Part shown: positions 34,986-44,405 of the stretch, piece by piece
How the letters are laid out: the number at the start of each line of letters is the position of its first letter
How positions within the stretch are numbered: position 1 is the first letter of the stretch
DNA from: an uncultured Hyphomicrobiales bacterium
GTDB taxonomy: Bacteria; Pseudomonadota; Alphaproteobacteria; Rhizobiales; Beijerinckiaceae
Assembly (NCBI GenBank): GCA_903902915.1
Contig: CAIUWR010000086.1
Location: forward strand, 1 to 60,165
DNA: 60,165 bases
Direction: 5' to 3'
The notes under the pieces: generated by a model
The model's database searches: none
Seen by the model: the letters and a program-made list of their open reading frames with translations, nothing else
Told to the model about the DNA's origin: nothing
Made by a program: the position numbers and the translations under genes

Positions 34986-35818
34986 GCCTCATCGAAGTCT
35001 GCAATGTCTGGAAGGAATATGGCGATACGGTTGTGCTCGAGCAGCTTAACCTGAGCATCGAGCAGCGCGCTTTCGTCGCACTTGTGGGCCCTTCGGGATG
35101 CGGCAAGACCACCTTTCTAAAGATGCTGCTATCCGAAGAGCTTCCGAGCCGTGGCGTAATCAAACTGGCTGGCGAGGACCTATCAGCTGAGCCGACCGCT
35201 GATCGGGGCGTCGTATTCCAGAAATATTCCGTGTTTCCCCATCTCACGGTGCTTGGCAATGTCATGGTTGGCGCTGAACTCCAGTCGCAATCGTCAGCAG
35301 GAAAGTTGTTTGGACGCATGTTCGGCGATGAGCGCCAGACTGCGCTTGGCCAGGCACATGAATTAATAGCCGCCGTTGGCCTTTCGAAGGCGGAAGACAA
35401 ATATCCAGCACAACTGTCCGGCGGCATGCAGCAGCGTCTGGCGCTGGCGCAAGCCTTGATGGCGCGCCCGAAAGTGCTGTTGCTGGACGAACCATTCGGC
35501 GCGCTGGATCCGGGCATTCGCGCCGACATTCATGTGCTGATGCGCAAACTCTGGAATGATCGAACCTTGACCATCGTCATGGTCACCCATGATTTGTCAG
35601 AGGCTTTCCGCCTCGCCACGCGCGTCATCGCCTTCGATCGGCGCCGCAATGAGCCCAGCGACGGCGGACGCTATGGGGCGACGATCACCAGAGATCTAGA
35701 GATCTGGCCGAAGCGTGAGCCCACTGCGCTAGACGCTTTCAAATCCGGTCGGGACGACCCGCAACCGCTGTCCGATGAACTCCGGGACGACCCGGCCAAG
35801 ACAGGAATGGGGCCATGA
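34982..35818 (+). CDS. Guanidine ABC transporter ATP-binding protein
   Basis: A 278-residue ATPase. Walker A is GPSGCGKTT, the Q-loop is in VVFQKYSVFPH, the signature is LSGGMQQR, Walker B is VLLLDEPFGALD and the H-loop is in VTHDLSEA. A hydrophilic 55-residue tail with WPKREPTALDAF follows, as in ATPases of urea-carboxylase clusters. The ATG at 34982 overlaps the permease stop; a longer frame starting at 34889 lies inside the permease gene. It overlaps the next gene by 4 bp. Confidence 0.93.
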   Translation: MSLIEVCNVWKEYGDTVVLEQLNLSIEQRAFVALVGPSGCGKTTFLKMLLSEELPSRGVIKLAGEDLSAEPTADRGVVFQKYSVFPHLTVLGNVMVGAELQSQSSAGKLFGRMFGDERQTALGQAHELIAAVGLSKAEDKYPAQLSGGMQQRLALAQALMARPKVLLLDEPFGALDPGIRADIHVLMRKLWNDRTLTIVMVTHDLSEAFRLATRVIAFDRRRNEPSDGGRYGATITRDLEIWPKREPTALDAFKSGRDDPQPLSDELRDDPAKTGMGP

Positions 35819-36651
35819 GCTCTCCTCGTCCCGAACCGCAAGCCGACACGCAGGCGACAATCGCTGCCAATCGCACCCGCTATGAAGCGCTCAAGCAGGC
35901 TGGCAATGGCGTCACGCCGCGCCATCTCCCGCCGCCCACCGCACGCGATAGAGCGCCCATTGCCGAGGAGTGCATCCGCCACAAAGAGACAGTTCCCGGC
36001 GGCTGGTACTGGACGAAACTCATTCGGCGCGGCGAGGCCCTGCGTATCGTCAACACATCGGCGACGCCCGGTGTCTCTGTCTTCGCATGGAATGCGCATG
36101 ACACCTCCGAGCGGTACAACAGCGCCGATACCGTGAAGATCCAGTGGACGAGCGACCTGCGCAAGGGACGCGTGCTGTTCTCCGATATGGGCCGCGTGCT
36201 GTTTTCCATCATCGAAGACACCTGCTGCGCCCATGACGCGATTGTAGGCGGGTCAACCCCGGCCTCGAATGCAAAAGCCTATGGAGATGCGAGCTTGCGC
36301 TCGACAGCTGAGAATATGCTTCTCGCCGCAGGCAAACATGGGCTTGGGCGCAGAGATGTCGCGCCAGTGATCAGCTTCTTCGCACCTGTCTCCATCATCG
36401 ACGGACGTCCACAGTGGCGCGAGGGGGCGGTGACATCAGGCGACTTTGTCGATATTCGCGCCGAACTCGATCTGCTGGTCGCCGTCTCAAATTGCCCGCA
36501 TCCGCTCGCGCCTCGATCTGAGTACGCGCCCGGCCCTATTGAATGCGTCGTCTACCGCGCGCCTCCCTCTACAGCCGACGACATCTGTCGCACAGCGAGC
36601 GCGGAAGCCCAGCGTGGCTTCGAGAACAACGACCTTTACCTGCAAGCCTGA
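35815..36651 (+). CDS. DUF1989 protein, urea-amidolyase-associated protein 1 (carboxyguanidine deiminase subunit)
   Basis: A 278-residue DUF1989 protein with the UAAP1 layout. It has ETVPGGWYWTKLIRRGEAL, FAWNAHDTSERYNSADTVK, EDTCCAHDAIVGG and a closing SNCPHPLAP. The Cys and His in the DTCCAHD block are likely zinc ligands. Together with the next gene it forms the carboxyguanidine deiminase pair (CgdAB in published work), which converts carboxyguanidine to allophanate plus ammonia. I do not assign which is A or B. It overlaps the ATPase gene by 4 bp. Confidence 0.9.
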   Translation: MSSPRPEPQADTQATIAANRTRYEALKQAGNGVTPRHLPPPTARDRAPIAEECIRHKETVPGGWYWTKLIRRGEALRIVNTSATPGVSVFAWNAHDTSERYNSADTVKIQWTSDLRKGRVLFSDMGRVLFSIIEDTCCAHDAIVGGSTPASNAKAYGDASLRSTAENMLLAAGKHGLGRRDVAPVISFFAPVSIIDGRPQWREGAVTSGDFVDIRAELDLLVAVSNCPHPLAPRSEYAPGPIECVVYRAPPSTADDICRTASAEAQRGFENNDLYLQA

Positions 36652-36661
36652 GGAGAGCCCC

Positions 36662-37336
36662 ATGACCACTACAGACATTCCTGTGGCGTCGCGCTTCTTC
36701 GCAGCGCCCGTCCTTGAGCCTTCGCAAGCAATCCACGATTTCACCATTCCGGCGAACCGCCCATGGTCGCACGTTCTGCGCAAGGGACAAGTCCTACGGT
36801 TGATCGACCTTGAGGGTCAGCAGGCCGTCGACACCCTTTTCTACAATGTGGACGACACCAGCGAGCGCTATTCGGCGCAGGACACCATCCTGCATCAGAA
36901 CGCCCCCTATGTGTCTACGGGAACAAGGCTCATCTCGAACGCGGGCCGCGTGATGGCCACTGTTGTCGCAGACTCCTGCGGTCGCCACGACACGTCAGCG
37001 GGCGCCTGTTCCTGCGAAGCCAATACAGTGCGCTTTGGGCATCACACGCGTTATATGCACGCTTGCCGCGAGAATTTCATCATCGAAGTGACCAAGCATG
37101 GCATGGACAAGCGCGACATCGTGCCCAACATCAACTTCTTCATGAACGTCCCGATCGACCCCGATGGAAAACTCGCCATTGTCGATGGCGTATCAGGGCC
37201 TGGCGACCATGTAGATATCCTGGCGGCCATGGATGTGATCGTGGTGATCTCCAACTGCCCGCAGATCAACAATCCCTGCAACGGTTTCAACCCCACACCG
37301 GTGCGCGTTCTCGTTTTCGATCCGTCGGTGGCATGA
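36662..37336 (+). CDS. DUF1989 protein, urea-amidolyase-associated protein 2 (carboxyguanidine deiminase subunit)
   Basis: A 224-residue DUF1989 protein of the UAAP2 type. It has RLIDLEGQQAVDTLFYN, ADSCGRHDTSAGACSCEANT, a MDKRDIVPNINFFMNVPI block and SNCPQINNP near the end. The Cys/His cluster matches a metal site. It starts at ATG 36662, ten bases after the previous stop, and its stop overlaps the carboxylase start as ATGA. It is the second subunit of the predicted deiminase. The protein at 44406-45035 is most similar to this one. Confidence 0.9.
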   Translation: MTTTDIPVASRFFAAPVLEPSQAIHDFTIPANRPWSHVLRKGQVLRLIDLEGQQAVDTLFYNVDDTSERYSAQDTILHQNAPYVSTGTRLISNAGRVMATVVADSCGRHDTSAGACSCEANTVRFGHHTRYMHACRENFIIEVTKHGMDKRDIVPNINFFMNVPIDPDGKLAIVDGVSGPGDHVDILAAMDVIVVISNCPQINNPCNGFNPTPVRVLVFDPSVA

Positions 37337-40300
37337 TGTTCAGCAAAGTTCTAGTCGCCAACCGAGGCGAGATTGCGCTGCGCGTCATCAAAACCCTGCG
37401 CAGCATGGGCATCGCCTCCGTCGCCATCTATTCGGACGCTGACCGATTCACACGTCCCGTGCTGGATGCGGACGAGGCTGTTCGCGTAGGGCCCGCCGCC
37501 GTCGCTGAGAGCTATCTCAACATCGACGCCATCATCGCAGCCTGCAAGGCGACGGACGCGCAGGCAGTGCATCCGGGCTATGGTTTTCTGTCCGAAAGCG
37601 CGGGCTTCGCCGAGCGACTCGCGGCGGAGGGCATCATCTTCATCGGACCCAAGCCGTCGCATCTGCGCGACTTTGGCCTGAAACATACGGCGCGCGAGAT
37701 TGCGGCCCGATGTGGCATGCCCCTTCTGCCGGGTAGCGATCTGCTAGACACGGTCGAGCACGCCCTAAGCGAGGCGCGACGCATCGAATATCCCGTCATG
37801 CTCAAGAGCACGGCGGGGGGCGGCGGCATAGGCATGCAACTCTGCCATGACGAAGCGGAGCTTGTGGCGAAATTCGCCGCCGTGCAACGCATGGCGGGCG
37901 CCAGCTTCGGTGATGCGCGCGTCTACCTCGAGCGTTTTATCCCAGCCGCGCGCCATATCGAGGTGCAGATCTTCGGGCTTGGAGATGGACGCGTTCTGAC
38001 CTTGGGTGAGCGCGACTGCTCCTTGCAGCGTCGCAACCAGAAAGTGGTGGAGGAGACCCCTGCTCCCAACATCGCCGCGCAAACCCGCCAACGCCTTCAG
38101 GCTGCGGCCCGGGCGCTCGGTGAAGCCGTCGCCTATGAATCCGCAGGCACGGTCGAGTTCATCTACGATGTGGCGCGCGCAGACTTTTCCTTCCTCGAGG
38201 TAAATACGCGCCTGCAAGTAGAACACCCCGTAACCGAGATGATCTATGGGGTCGACCTCGTCGAATGGATGATCCGCCAGGCGGCGGGCGACTTCACGCC
38301 CCCCCCGCAGGAGGCGCTTGCGCCCCAAGGCGCTGCCATGGAAGTGCGGGTCTATGCGGAAAATCCGCAAGCCAATTTTCGTCCATCCACCGGCTTGTTG
38401 ACTGAGGTTGTCTGGCCTGCGGGCGCGCGGGTCGATGGCTGGATCGAGACTGGCAGCGAAGTCACGCCCCATTACGACCCTATGCTCGCAAAACTCATCG
38501 TACATGGAACTACGCGGGAGGAGGCCCTTGCGAAACTGCGGGCGGGGCTCGATGCAAGCCGCGTTCATGGCATAGAGACAAACCTCGATTATCTGCGCGC
38601 CATCACGAATGCGGCGGACTTTGCAGCGGGAAACGTCGCGACATCCTTTCTGAAGGATTTCGTGTTTAAGCCGCGCGCGATTGAAGTGCTCTCCCCGGGC
38701 GCCCAAAGCAGCCTGCAGGATTGGCCCGGCCGCATCGGCCTTTGGAATGTTGGCGTTCCGCCCTCTGGCCCCATGGATGAGCGCTCGCACAAACTGGCGA
38801 ACCAGATTGTGGGGAATACCGAAGGCGCGGCGGCGCTTGAATGCACGATGTCCGGCCCCTCCCTGCGCTTTCATTGCGACGCCTTGATCGCGCTAACTGG
38901 CGCCCAGATGGAAGCGAGCCTTGAGGGGGCGCCAGTCGCCTGGTTCACCCCAACACCTGTCAGCTCGGGACAAGTCCTTGCGCTTGGCAAGATTGAGGGC
39001 GCAGGACAACGCGCCTATTTGGCAGTCGCAGGCGGCTTCGACGCGCCGCGTTTTCTCGGCGCCAGTGCAACATTTACGCTTGGCAAATTCGGCGGACACG
39101 CCACGGGCGCCTTGCACGCAGGGGATACGCTGAAGCTTGAGCAATCGCCAACCGCCTCCCCTCGCGCCGCCGCGCCATCACAGATACCGGAACTCACGAA
39201 CGAGTGGGTCATCGCAGTTCGCTCCGGGCCCCATGGCGCACCGGACTTCTTCGATCCCCAGGATATCGGCGATCTCTTCACGTCGCGCTACGAAGTGCAT
39301 TTCAATAGCGCGCGCACTGGCGTTCGGCTCATCGGCCCCCAGCCACGCTGGGCACGCAAAGATGGGGGGGAAGCAGGATTGCATCCCTCCAACATTCACG
39401 ACAACGCCTACGCTATTGGCGCCATCGACTTCACGGGTGACATGCCCATCATTCTGGGTCCCGATGGGCCAAGTCTGGGGGGCTTCGTTTGCCCGGCGGT
39501 GATAGCGCGAGACGATCTTTGGAAGATGGGGCAGTTACGCCCCGGCGACGGCGTGCGGTTCGTAGAGGAAGAAGGCTACGCGACACAACAACAGCCTGCA
39601 CTCCACCTCACCGATGGACGCGTAGTTCAAAGTCCAGTTTTGCTTCGCAGCGAGGGAAAAATTCCAGTCGTCTATCGCCGGGCAGGCGATGATTATCTCC
39701 TCGTCGAATACGGGCCTATGGCGCTCGACATCGCGCTGCGCCTGCGCGTCCAACTACTGATGGACGCAGTCATCCAGGCGAAGCTGCCAGGCATTCTCGA
39801 CCTGACGCCGGGCATCCGTTCTCTGCAGATCCATTTCGACAGCACGATCCTATCTGGCACACGCCTGCTGGATGCACTGGCCAAGATCGAGCCTAGCCTT
39901 CCGGGAATCGAAGATGCCACCCTGCCCTCGCGCATCGTACACCTGCCCCTGTCCTGGAACGATCCTTCCGTTCAACTCGCGATGCGCAAATATCAGGAAC
40001 TGGTGCGTCCCGATGCGCCTTGGTGTCCCTCCAACATAGAGTTCATCCGCCGCATTAACGGGCTTCCATCTGAAGAGGCTGTACGCGACATTATCTTCGC
40101 TGCGGAGTACCTCGTGCTGGGTCTTGGCGACGTCTATCTTGGCGCGCCAGTTGCGACGCCTCTTGATCCCCGTCATCGCCTGGTGACCACAAAATATAAT
40201 CCGGCGCGCACCTGGACGCCTGAGAATGCCGTGGGTATCGGCGGCGCCTATCTGTGCGTCTATGGCATGGAAGGTCCGGGGGGCTATCAACTGTTCGGCC

Positions 40301-40875
40301 GCACCATCCAGATGTGGAACTCCTGGCGCAGCACGAAGGAATTTGCGCCCGGACATCCCTGGCTCTTGCGTTTCTTCGATCGCATCCGCTTCTTCCCGGT
40401 GAGCGAAGCCGAACTCGCCGAAGCCCGCGAGGCATTCCCCCATGGGGCTTATCCCGTCAAAATCGAGGAAACCCAGTTTTCATATCGGGATTATGCGCGT
40501 TTTCTGGCTAACAATGCGCAGAGCATCGCTACATTCAAACAGACACAGACGCATGCCTTTGAGGCGGAGCGCGCCAACTGGAAAGCACGCGGGCTTGATT
40601 CATTCATCTCAGACGACGGCGGCGAGCCGCAAATAAAGGAAGACGCGCTTCCTGAGGGATGTGTTCCCGTACTCGCCCAGATGACAGGTAACGTCTGGAA
40701 AATCCTTGTGGAGGCAGGCGCTGAGGTTTCAGCTGGCCAACCAGTAGTCATTGTCGAGTCCATGAAAATGGAGATGGAGATTGTAGCCTCGAGACCTGGG
40801 CGCGTGGTGGACGTGCGCTGTCAACAGGGCCGCACTGTGCGCGCAGGCGACATCGTAATCGTTTTGGAAGGATAG
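37333..40875 (+). CDS. Biotin-dependent urea/guanidine carboxylase
   Basis: A 1180-residue multidomain carboxylase. Biotin carboxylase covers about residues 1-450 (start FSKVLVANRGEIALRVI, ATP loop STAGGGGIGMQ, EVNTRLQVEHPVTE). The carboxyltransferase halves follow: an AHS2/KipA-like domain at about 465-770 and an AHS1/KipI-like domain at about 830-1040 (YGMEGPGGYQLFGRT). The C-terminal biotinyl domain has the lysine in VESMKMEME. With the riboswitch and DUF1989 pair, guanidine is the expected substrate and carboxyguanidine the product. Either of two adjacent ATGs, at 37333 or 37336, may start translation. Confidence 0.95.
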   Translation: MMFSKVLVANRGEIALRVIKTLRSMGIASVAIYSDADRFTRPVLDADEAVRVGPAAVAESYLNIDAIIAACKATDAQAVHPGYGFLSESAGFAERLAAEGIIFIGPKPSHLRDFGLKHTAREIAARCGMPLLPGSDLLDTVEHALSEARRIEYPVMLKSTAGGGGIGMQLCHDEAELVAKFAAVQRMAGASFGDARVYLERFIPAARHIEVQIFGLGDGRVLTLGERDCSLQRRNQKVVEETPAPNIAAQTRQRLQAAARALGEAVAYESAGTVEFIYDVARADFSFLEVNTRLQVEHPVTEMIYGVDLVEWMIRQAAGDFTPPPQEALAPQGAAMEVRVYAENPQANFRPSTGLLTEVVWPAGARVDGWIETGSEVTPHYDPMLAKLIVHGTTREEALAKLRAGLDASRVHGIETNLDYLRAITNAADFAAGNVATSFLKDFVFKPRAIEVLSPGAQSSLQDWPGRIGLWNVGVPPSGPMDERSHKLANQIVGNTEGAAALECTMSGPSLRFHCDALIALTGAQMEASLEGAPVAWFTPTPVSSGQVLALGKIEGAGQRAYLAVAGGFDAPRFLGASATFTLGKFGGHATGALHAGDTLKLEQSPTASPRAAAPSQIPELTNEWVIAVRSGPHGAPDFFDPQDIGDLFTSRYEVHFNSARTGVRLIGPQPRWARKDGGEAGLHPSNIHDNAYAIGAIDFTGDMPIILGPDGPSLGGFVCPAVIARDDLWKMGQLRPGDGVRFVEEEGYATQQQPALHLTDGRVVQSPVLLRSEGKIPVVYRRAGDDYLLVEYGPMALDIALRLRVQLLMDAVIQAKLPGILDLTPGIRSLQIHFDSTILSGTRLLDALAKIEPSLPGIEDATLPSRIVHLPLSWNDPSVQLAMRKYQELVRPDAPWCPSNIEFIRRINGLPSEEAVRDIIFAAEYLVLGLGDVYLGAPVATPLDPRHRLVTTKYNPARTWTPENAVGIGGAYLCVYGMEGPGGYQLFGRTIQMWNSWRSTKEFAPGHPWLLRFFDRIRFFPVSEAELAEAREAFPHGAYPVKIEETQFSYRDYARFLANNAQSIATFKQTQTHAFEAERANWKARGLDSFISDDGGEPQIKEDALPEGCVPVLAQMTGNVWKILVEAGAEVSAGQPVVIVESMKMEMEIVASRPGRVVDVRCQQGRTVRAGDIVIVLEG

Positions 40876-41000
40876 AACGGTCACGAGTACTTTGCATCCA
40901 CCTTGGGCTTAAAGAAACTGCGCTCGAACTGAACTGTTCGCGCCATCCACCTGTTCGGCCCCCATCGACTGGTCCAAGTGAAATTTAGTCATAACGGGTT
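40876..41000. other. Intergenic DNA after the carboxylase
   Basis: About 125 bp with no clear terminator hairpin and no sigma-54 match. The promoter for the downstream RNA and transporter genes should lie here but I cannot identify it. Confidence 0.4.
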
Positions 41001-41093
41001 TAGGTGCTAGCGCGGTCGGCGGAGCTGGTCGAGGTTGCGGAGCCTACCGCGCGCCCATGACAGGTATGAAGACCTCAGGACCGGCCGCACCTA
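41001..41093 (+). ncRNA. Candidate structured leader RNA (three-way junction) upstream of amino-acid ABC transporter
   Basis: Complementary segments predict a closed junction. P1 pairs TAGGTGC (41001-41007) with GCACCTA (41087-41093), 7 bp perfect. P2 pairs GCGCGGT (41010-41016) with ACCGCGC (41046-41052), 7 bp perfect. P3 pairs AGGT (41062-41065) with ACCT (41072-41075) around an ATGAAG loop. A further hairpin TAGGCA-CGA-TGCCTA follows at 41099-41113 and could be an expression platform. It does not match the riboswitch classes I know. It sits about 260 bp before the transporter start, rather far. Confidence 0.4.
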
Positions 41094-41106
41094 TTAAATA
41101 GGCACG

Positions 41107-41292
41107 ATGCCTAAAGGAAGGCGCTCCGGAAAAAACCCCTCGCCCGATATCGACCATACCTCAGAAAAAAGCCTCCCCATCTTTGGCATGTCGATTGCTT
41201 TGTCGATCTATGACAGCGAACTGCACCGGCAAATCGTTGTCACCGGTGGCACAACGCCGAACTACCTGGTCGCGTCACTACTGTTCCCATAA
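41107..41292 (+). other. Small open frame in the transporter leader, uncertain
   Basis: A 61-codon frame starts MPKGRRSGKNPSPDIDH and ends in VASLLFP. Its ATG lies inside the hairpin at 41099-41113. It could be a leader peptide, but there is no similarity I recognise and no strong ribosome site, so it may be random. Confidence 0.2.
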
Positions 41293-41355
41293 TTCAACGC
41301 CATTTTCGCCTGCGCCACCACTGGAGTGCAGGCTTTACCAACCAACGAGGCGCTC

Positions 41356-42225
41356 ATGATCAAGGATACCTTCGCCAGCAACAACCGCCGGGCAGCGCTA
41401 TTGCGCTCGCCCCTCCTCGCCATCGCCATCACTGCGTTTGTCGGCGTCGGCCTTTGCGTGACCGCCCCACCGTCGCAAGCGCAGGGTCTGGCGGACATCA
41501 AGGCGAAAGGTTTCGCCACCGCCGTGACCGAGGACGATTTCAAGCCCTTCGAATTCATGGAAGACGGCGTCTCCAAAGGCTATGACAACGATTTGCTGAC
41601 CGAAGTGAAAAAACTGCTGCCATTCAAGATCAATCAGCAGATCCTGCCTTGGTCTGGCATTCTTCCCGGCGTCACCACAGGCAAATTCGATATAGCCGTC
41701 ACCGCCGTGCTGGTGACGGATGCGCGCAAGGAAGCCTTCCTGTTCTCGGCGCCGGTCGCCCAGTCCACCACTTTCTTCGCCACAAAGGTCGGCTCCGCCA
41801 TCAAGAAAGGTTCGGACCTGAATGGCAAGACCGTTGGCGCCCAGGCGGGATCAGCCATGCTCTCGGAACTGAAGGATTACGATGCAAGCCTGAAGTCAGC
41901 TGGCGGCACGGGATTGAAGAAAATCGTTGAATATCCCTCGTATCCCGAAGCCTATCAGGATCTTGCGCTCGGCCGCACTGACGCTGTGGTCAACACGGAG
42001 ATCAATCTGCGCTCATTGGTTGCTGAAAAAGCGAGCGTGTTCGCGCTCGGTGAAGGTGTGGCGCAACCAGTCAGCATCGCATGGGCGATGCAGAAGGGGA
42101 ACGCCGACTTCGCCAAGTTGCTCAATGAGGCGCTCGCCTCCGTTCGCAAGAGCGGCAAGATGTACGAACTGCAGCAGAAGTGGTTCGGCGTGAGCTTCAA
42201 GGACATGCCCGAAAGCGTGAAGTAA
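41356..42225 (+). CDS. Amino-acid-type ABC transporter substrate-binding protein (SBP family 3)
   Basis: A 289-residue periplasmic binding protein with an N-terminal signal (LLAIAITAFVGVGLCVTAPP, cleavage near SQAQG). The family 3 signature region reads YDNDLLTEVKKLLPF, and ILPWSGILPGVTTGKFDIAV follows. The family normally binds polar amino acids, opines or guanidino compounds such as arginine. The ATG at 41356 has a GAGGCG site. It is the first gene of a four-gene transporter set followed by a DUF1989 gene, so the ligand may carry an amidine or guanidino group. Confidence 0.9.
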   Translation: MIKDTFASNNRRAALLRSPLLAIAITAFVGVGLCVTAPPSQAQGLADIKAKGFATAVTEDDFKPFEFMEDGVSKGYDNDLLTEVKKLLPFKINQQILPWSGILPGVTTGKFDIAVTAVLVTDARKEAFLFSAPVAQSTTFFATKVGSAIKKGSDLNGKTVGAQAGSAMLSELKDYDASLKSAGGTGLKKIVEYPSYPEAYQDLALGRTDAVVNTEINLRSLVAEKASVFALGEGVAQPVSIAWAMQKGNADFAKLLNEALASVRKSGKMYELQQKWFGVSFKDMPESVK

Positions 42226-42250
42226 TAAAAGGCGGCGGGATACTCGAGCC

Positions 42251-42895
42251 ATGACGAGCTACGACTATTACAGCATTGCCTATGGGGCGTTGGCGACGGT
42301 TTCCCTGTCGCTCATAAGCATCGTTCTTGGCGTGCCGCTTGGTCTAGGCCTTGCGCTGGTTCGCTGGTCCCGCCTGCCTGTCTTCAATCAACTCACGATC
42401 GCTTATGTCAGCATCGTGCGGACCTGCCCAACAGTCACCCTGGCGTTGCTTATATTTTACGCATTGCCGGTTGTGGGTATTTCAATGGAGCCTGTCTCGG
42501 CGGGCATATTGACCCTGACCCTGAGCACTGCAGCGTTCAACACCGAAATCTGGCGTAACGCTCTGGTGAATTTCCCACAAGACCAATACGATGCGGCTCT
42601 GTCTTTCGGCATGAACCGCAACTTGCGCTTTCGTCGCATCATTTTGCCGCACATCAGCCGCACCAGCCTGCCCGCGCTGGTGAGCGAGATGACCCTGCAG
42701 GTCAAAAGCACGCCAGCCGTCGCCATCATCGGCATTGTCGAAATAACGCGCGCAGCCATCCGTGTCGGGGCTCGAACCTATGAACCGCTACCGCCATTCA
42801 TCTTCGCTCTGGTCCTCTACAGTCTGATTGTCCTGGCCTTCGTGAAGACCCAGCGTGCGGTAGAGCGCCGGTTTGCCCCGCCGGGAGACCACTGA
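42251..42895 (+). CDS. Amino-acid ABC transporter permease 1
   Basis: A 214-residue HisM/GlnP-type permease with about five helices. The EAA-type contact loop is in FPQDQYDAALSFGMNRNLRF followed by RRIILPHISR. Its TGA stop shares one base with the ATG of the second permease at 42895 (TGATG junction), so the two are translationally coupled and probably form a heterodimeric channel. Confidence 0.9.
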   Translation: MTSYDYYSIAYGALATVSLSLISIVLGVPLGLGLALVRWSRLPVFNQLTIAYVSIVRTCPTVTLALLIFYALPVVGISMEPVSAGILTLTLSTAAFNTEIWRNALVNFPQDQYDAALSFGMNRNLRFRRIILPHISRTSLPALVSEMTLQVKSTPAVAIIGIVEITRAAIRVGARTYEPLPPFIFALVLYSLIVLAFVKTQRAVERRFAPPGDH

Positions 42896-43548
42896 TGAAC
42901 GAGTTCGCCTTGGTCTGGGAACATCGCGACATGATCCTGATCGGATTCCAGAACACGCTGCTTATCGTGGTGCTTGGGACAGTAGGTTCTCTCGTTCTGG
43001 GCGTGTTGCTCACCATCCCCCTGATGTCGCGACGGCGGGGCCCCGCCCTGATTGGCACCATTTATGTCGACGCCATGCGCTGCGTTCCATTCCTGCTGTT
43101 CGCCTATCTGCTCTATTTCGCCCTGCCAAGCCTGGGCCTCGACTTCGACAATTGGTGGACCGGCGTCGTGGCGCTCATCCTCTACAACGGCGCCTATATG
43201 GCGGAATTGTTTCGTGGCGCGTGGGCGAACCTGCCAAAGGAATTGATCGAGGCGGGCCAGGCCTATGGGTTCACTGGCTGGGTGCTGCTCCGGCGCATCA
43301 TCCTGCCCCCGGTTATTTTCGCTGCTATTCCGCTGGTCGGCAACCAACTGATCCAGATCGTCAAGGACAGCGCCTTTCTCACCATCATCGCGGTGGCGGA
43401 ACTGACGCATGAGGCAACATCGTTGCAGACGACCTACTTTGTTCCCTTCGCCTCCTTTCTCGCCGTCGTGTTTCTTTACTGGCTGACCTGCCTCTCCATC
43501 GAAAGTACGGTTGGATATGCAAACCGCCTGGCTGAGGTGCGACGTTGA
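42895..43548 (+). CDS. Amino-acid ABC transporter permease 2
   Basis: A 217-residue HisM/GlnP-type permease. [19 protein letters not shown] is the conserved first-domain region, and the ATPase-contact loop is in [20 protein letters not shown] followed by RRIILPPV. It overlaps or abuts both neighbours, as expected for a single transport operon. Confidence 0.9.
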   Translation: MNEFALVWEHRDMILIGFQNTLLIVVLGTVGSLVLGVLLTIPLMSRRRGPALIGTIYVDAMRCVPFLLFAYLLYFALPSLGLDFDNWWTGVVALILYNGAYMAELFRGAWANLPKELIEAGQAYGFTGWVLLRRIILPPVIFAAIPLVGNQLIQIVKDSAFLTIIAVAELTHEATSLQTTYFVPFASFLAVVFLYWLTCLSIESTVGYANRLAEVRR

Positions 43549-44357
43549 CGGATGATCAAACAACCATGTCACAACTCGCTGTCCAGCAACGGCCTGTGAT
43601 CCTCGAGGTCAGCGGTCTGTCGAAAAGTTTCGGCGCTAACCCCGTACTAAGAGACATAAGCCTCAAGATCCACAAAGCCGAAACAGTATGTCTGCTGGGG
43701 CCCTCCGGCTCTGGCAAGTCAACGCTGCTGCGCTGCATGAACTGGTTGGAGCAGCCCGATGGCGGGACCGTGTTTCTCGCTGGCCAACCATTAGGCGCGC
43801 GGCCGGGCGGAGGTCTGCGCATGAGGGACAAGGAACTCGCCGCAATGCGCACGCGCATCGGCATGGTGTTCCAGCATTTTGCTCTCTGGCCTCACATGAG
43901 CGTCTTGCAAAATGTGATGGAGGCGCCGGTCCATGTCCTCAAGCAAACCAAGGACGAGGCGAGAGCGACGGCCGTATCGCTACTGCAGCGCGTCGGGCTC
44001 GCAGGCAAGATGGACAGTTTTCCCGCGCGCCTGTCAGGCGGTCAGAAACAACGCGTTGCGATTGCGCGCGCGCTCGCCATGAAGCCGGAAGTGATCCTGT
44101 TCGACGAGCCTACGAGTTCTCTGGACCCGGAACTGGTCGGCGAGGTTCTGGCGGTGATGCAGGATCTGGTGCGCGAAGGCATGACCATGGTCGTCGTCAC
44201 GCACGAGATGGGCTTCGCACGCGATGTCGCAAGCCGCGTCGTGTTCATGGATGGCGGGCACATCGTCGAGAGCGGACCTCCCGATCAATTCTTTGAGGCC
44301 CCGCAAACCGAACGCGCACGCCAATTCCTCATGCGATATGCGGCGCGGAACAATTGA
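43545..44357 (+). CDS. Amino-acid ABC transporter ATP-binding protein
   Basis: A 270-residue GlnQ/HisP-type ATPase. Walker A is GPSGSGKST, the Q-loop is in [11 protein letters not shown], the signature is LSGGQKQR, Walker B is [12 protein letters not shown] and the H-loop is in VTHEMGFA. The start is uncertain: TTG at 43545 has a GAGGTG site and overlaps the permease stop, while an ATG at 43566 would give a 263-residue protein nearer to the family norm. Confidence 0.92.
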   Translation: MTDDQTTMSQLAVQQRPVILEVSGLSKSFGANPVLRDISLKIHKAETVCLLGPSGSGKSTLLRCMNWLEQPDGGTVFLAGQPLGARPGGGLRMRDKELAAMRTRIGMVFQHFALWPHMSVLQNVMEAPVHVLKQTKDEARATAVSLLQRVGLAGKMDSFPARLSGGQKQRVAIARALAMKPEVILFDEPTSSLDPELVGEVLAVMQDLVREGMTMVVVTHEMGFARDVASRVVFMDGGHIVESGPPDQFFEAPQTERARQFLMRYAARNN

Positions 44358-44405
44358 TGCTGGGGCACAACGCGACTTTCGAAATCAGCTGACCGACAGG
44401 AGTTT

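Noticed and set aside
41099-41113. Hairpin TAGGCA-CGA-TGCCTA considered as a guanidine-II (mini-ykkC) element
   Set aside because: Guanidine-II needs two hairpins with ACGR tetraloops closed by G-C pairs; here the stem leaves a CGA loop and there is no second copy.
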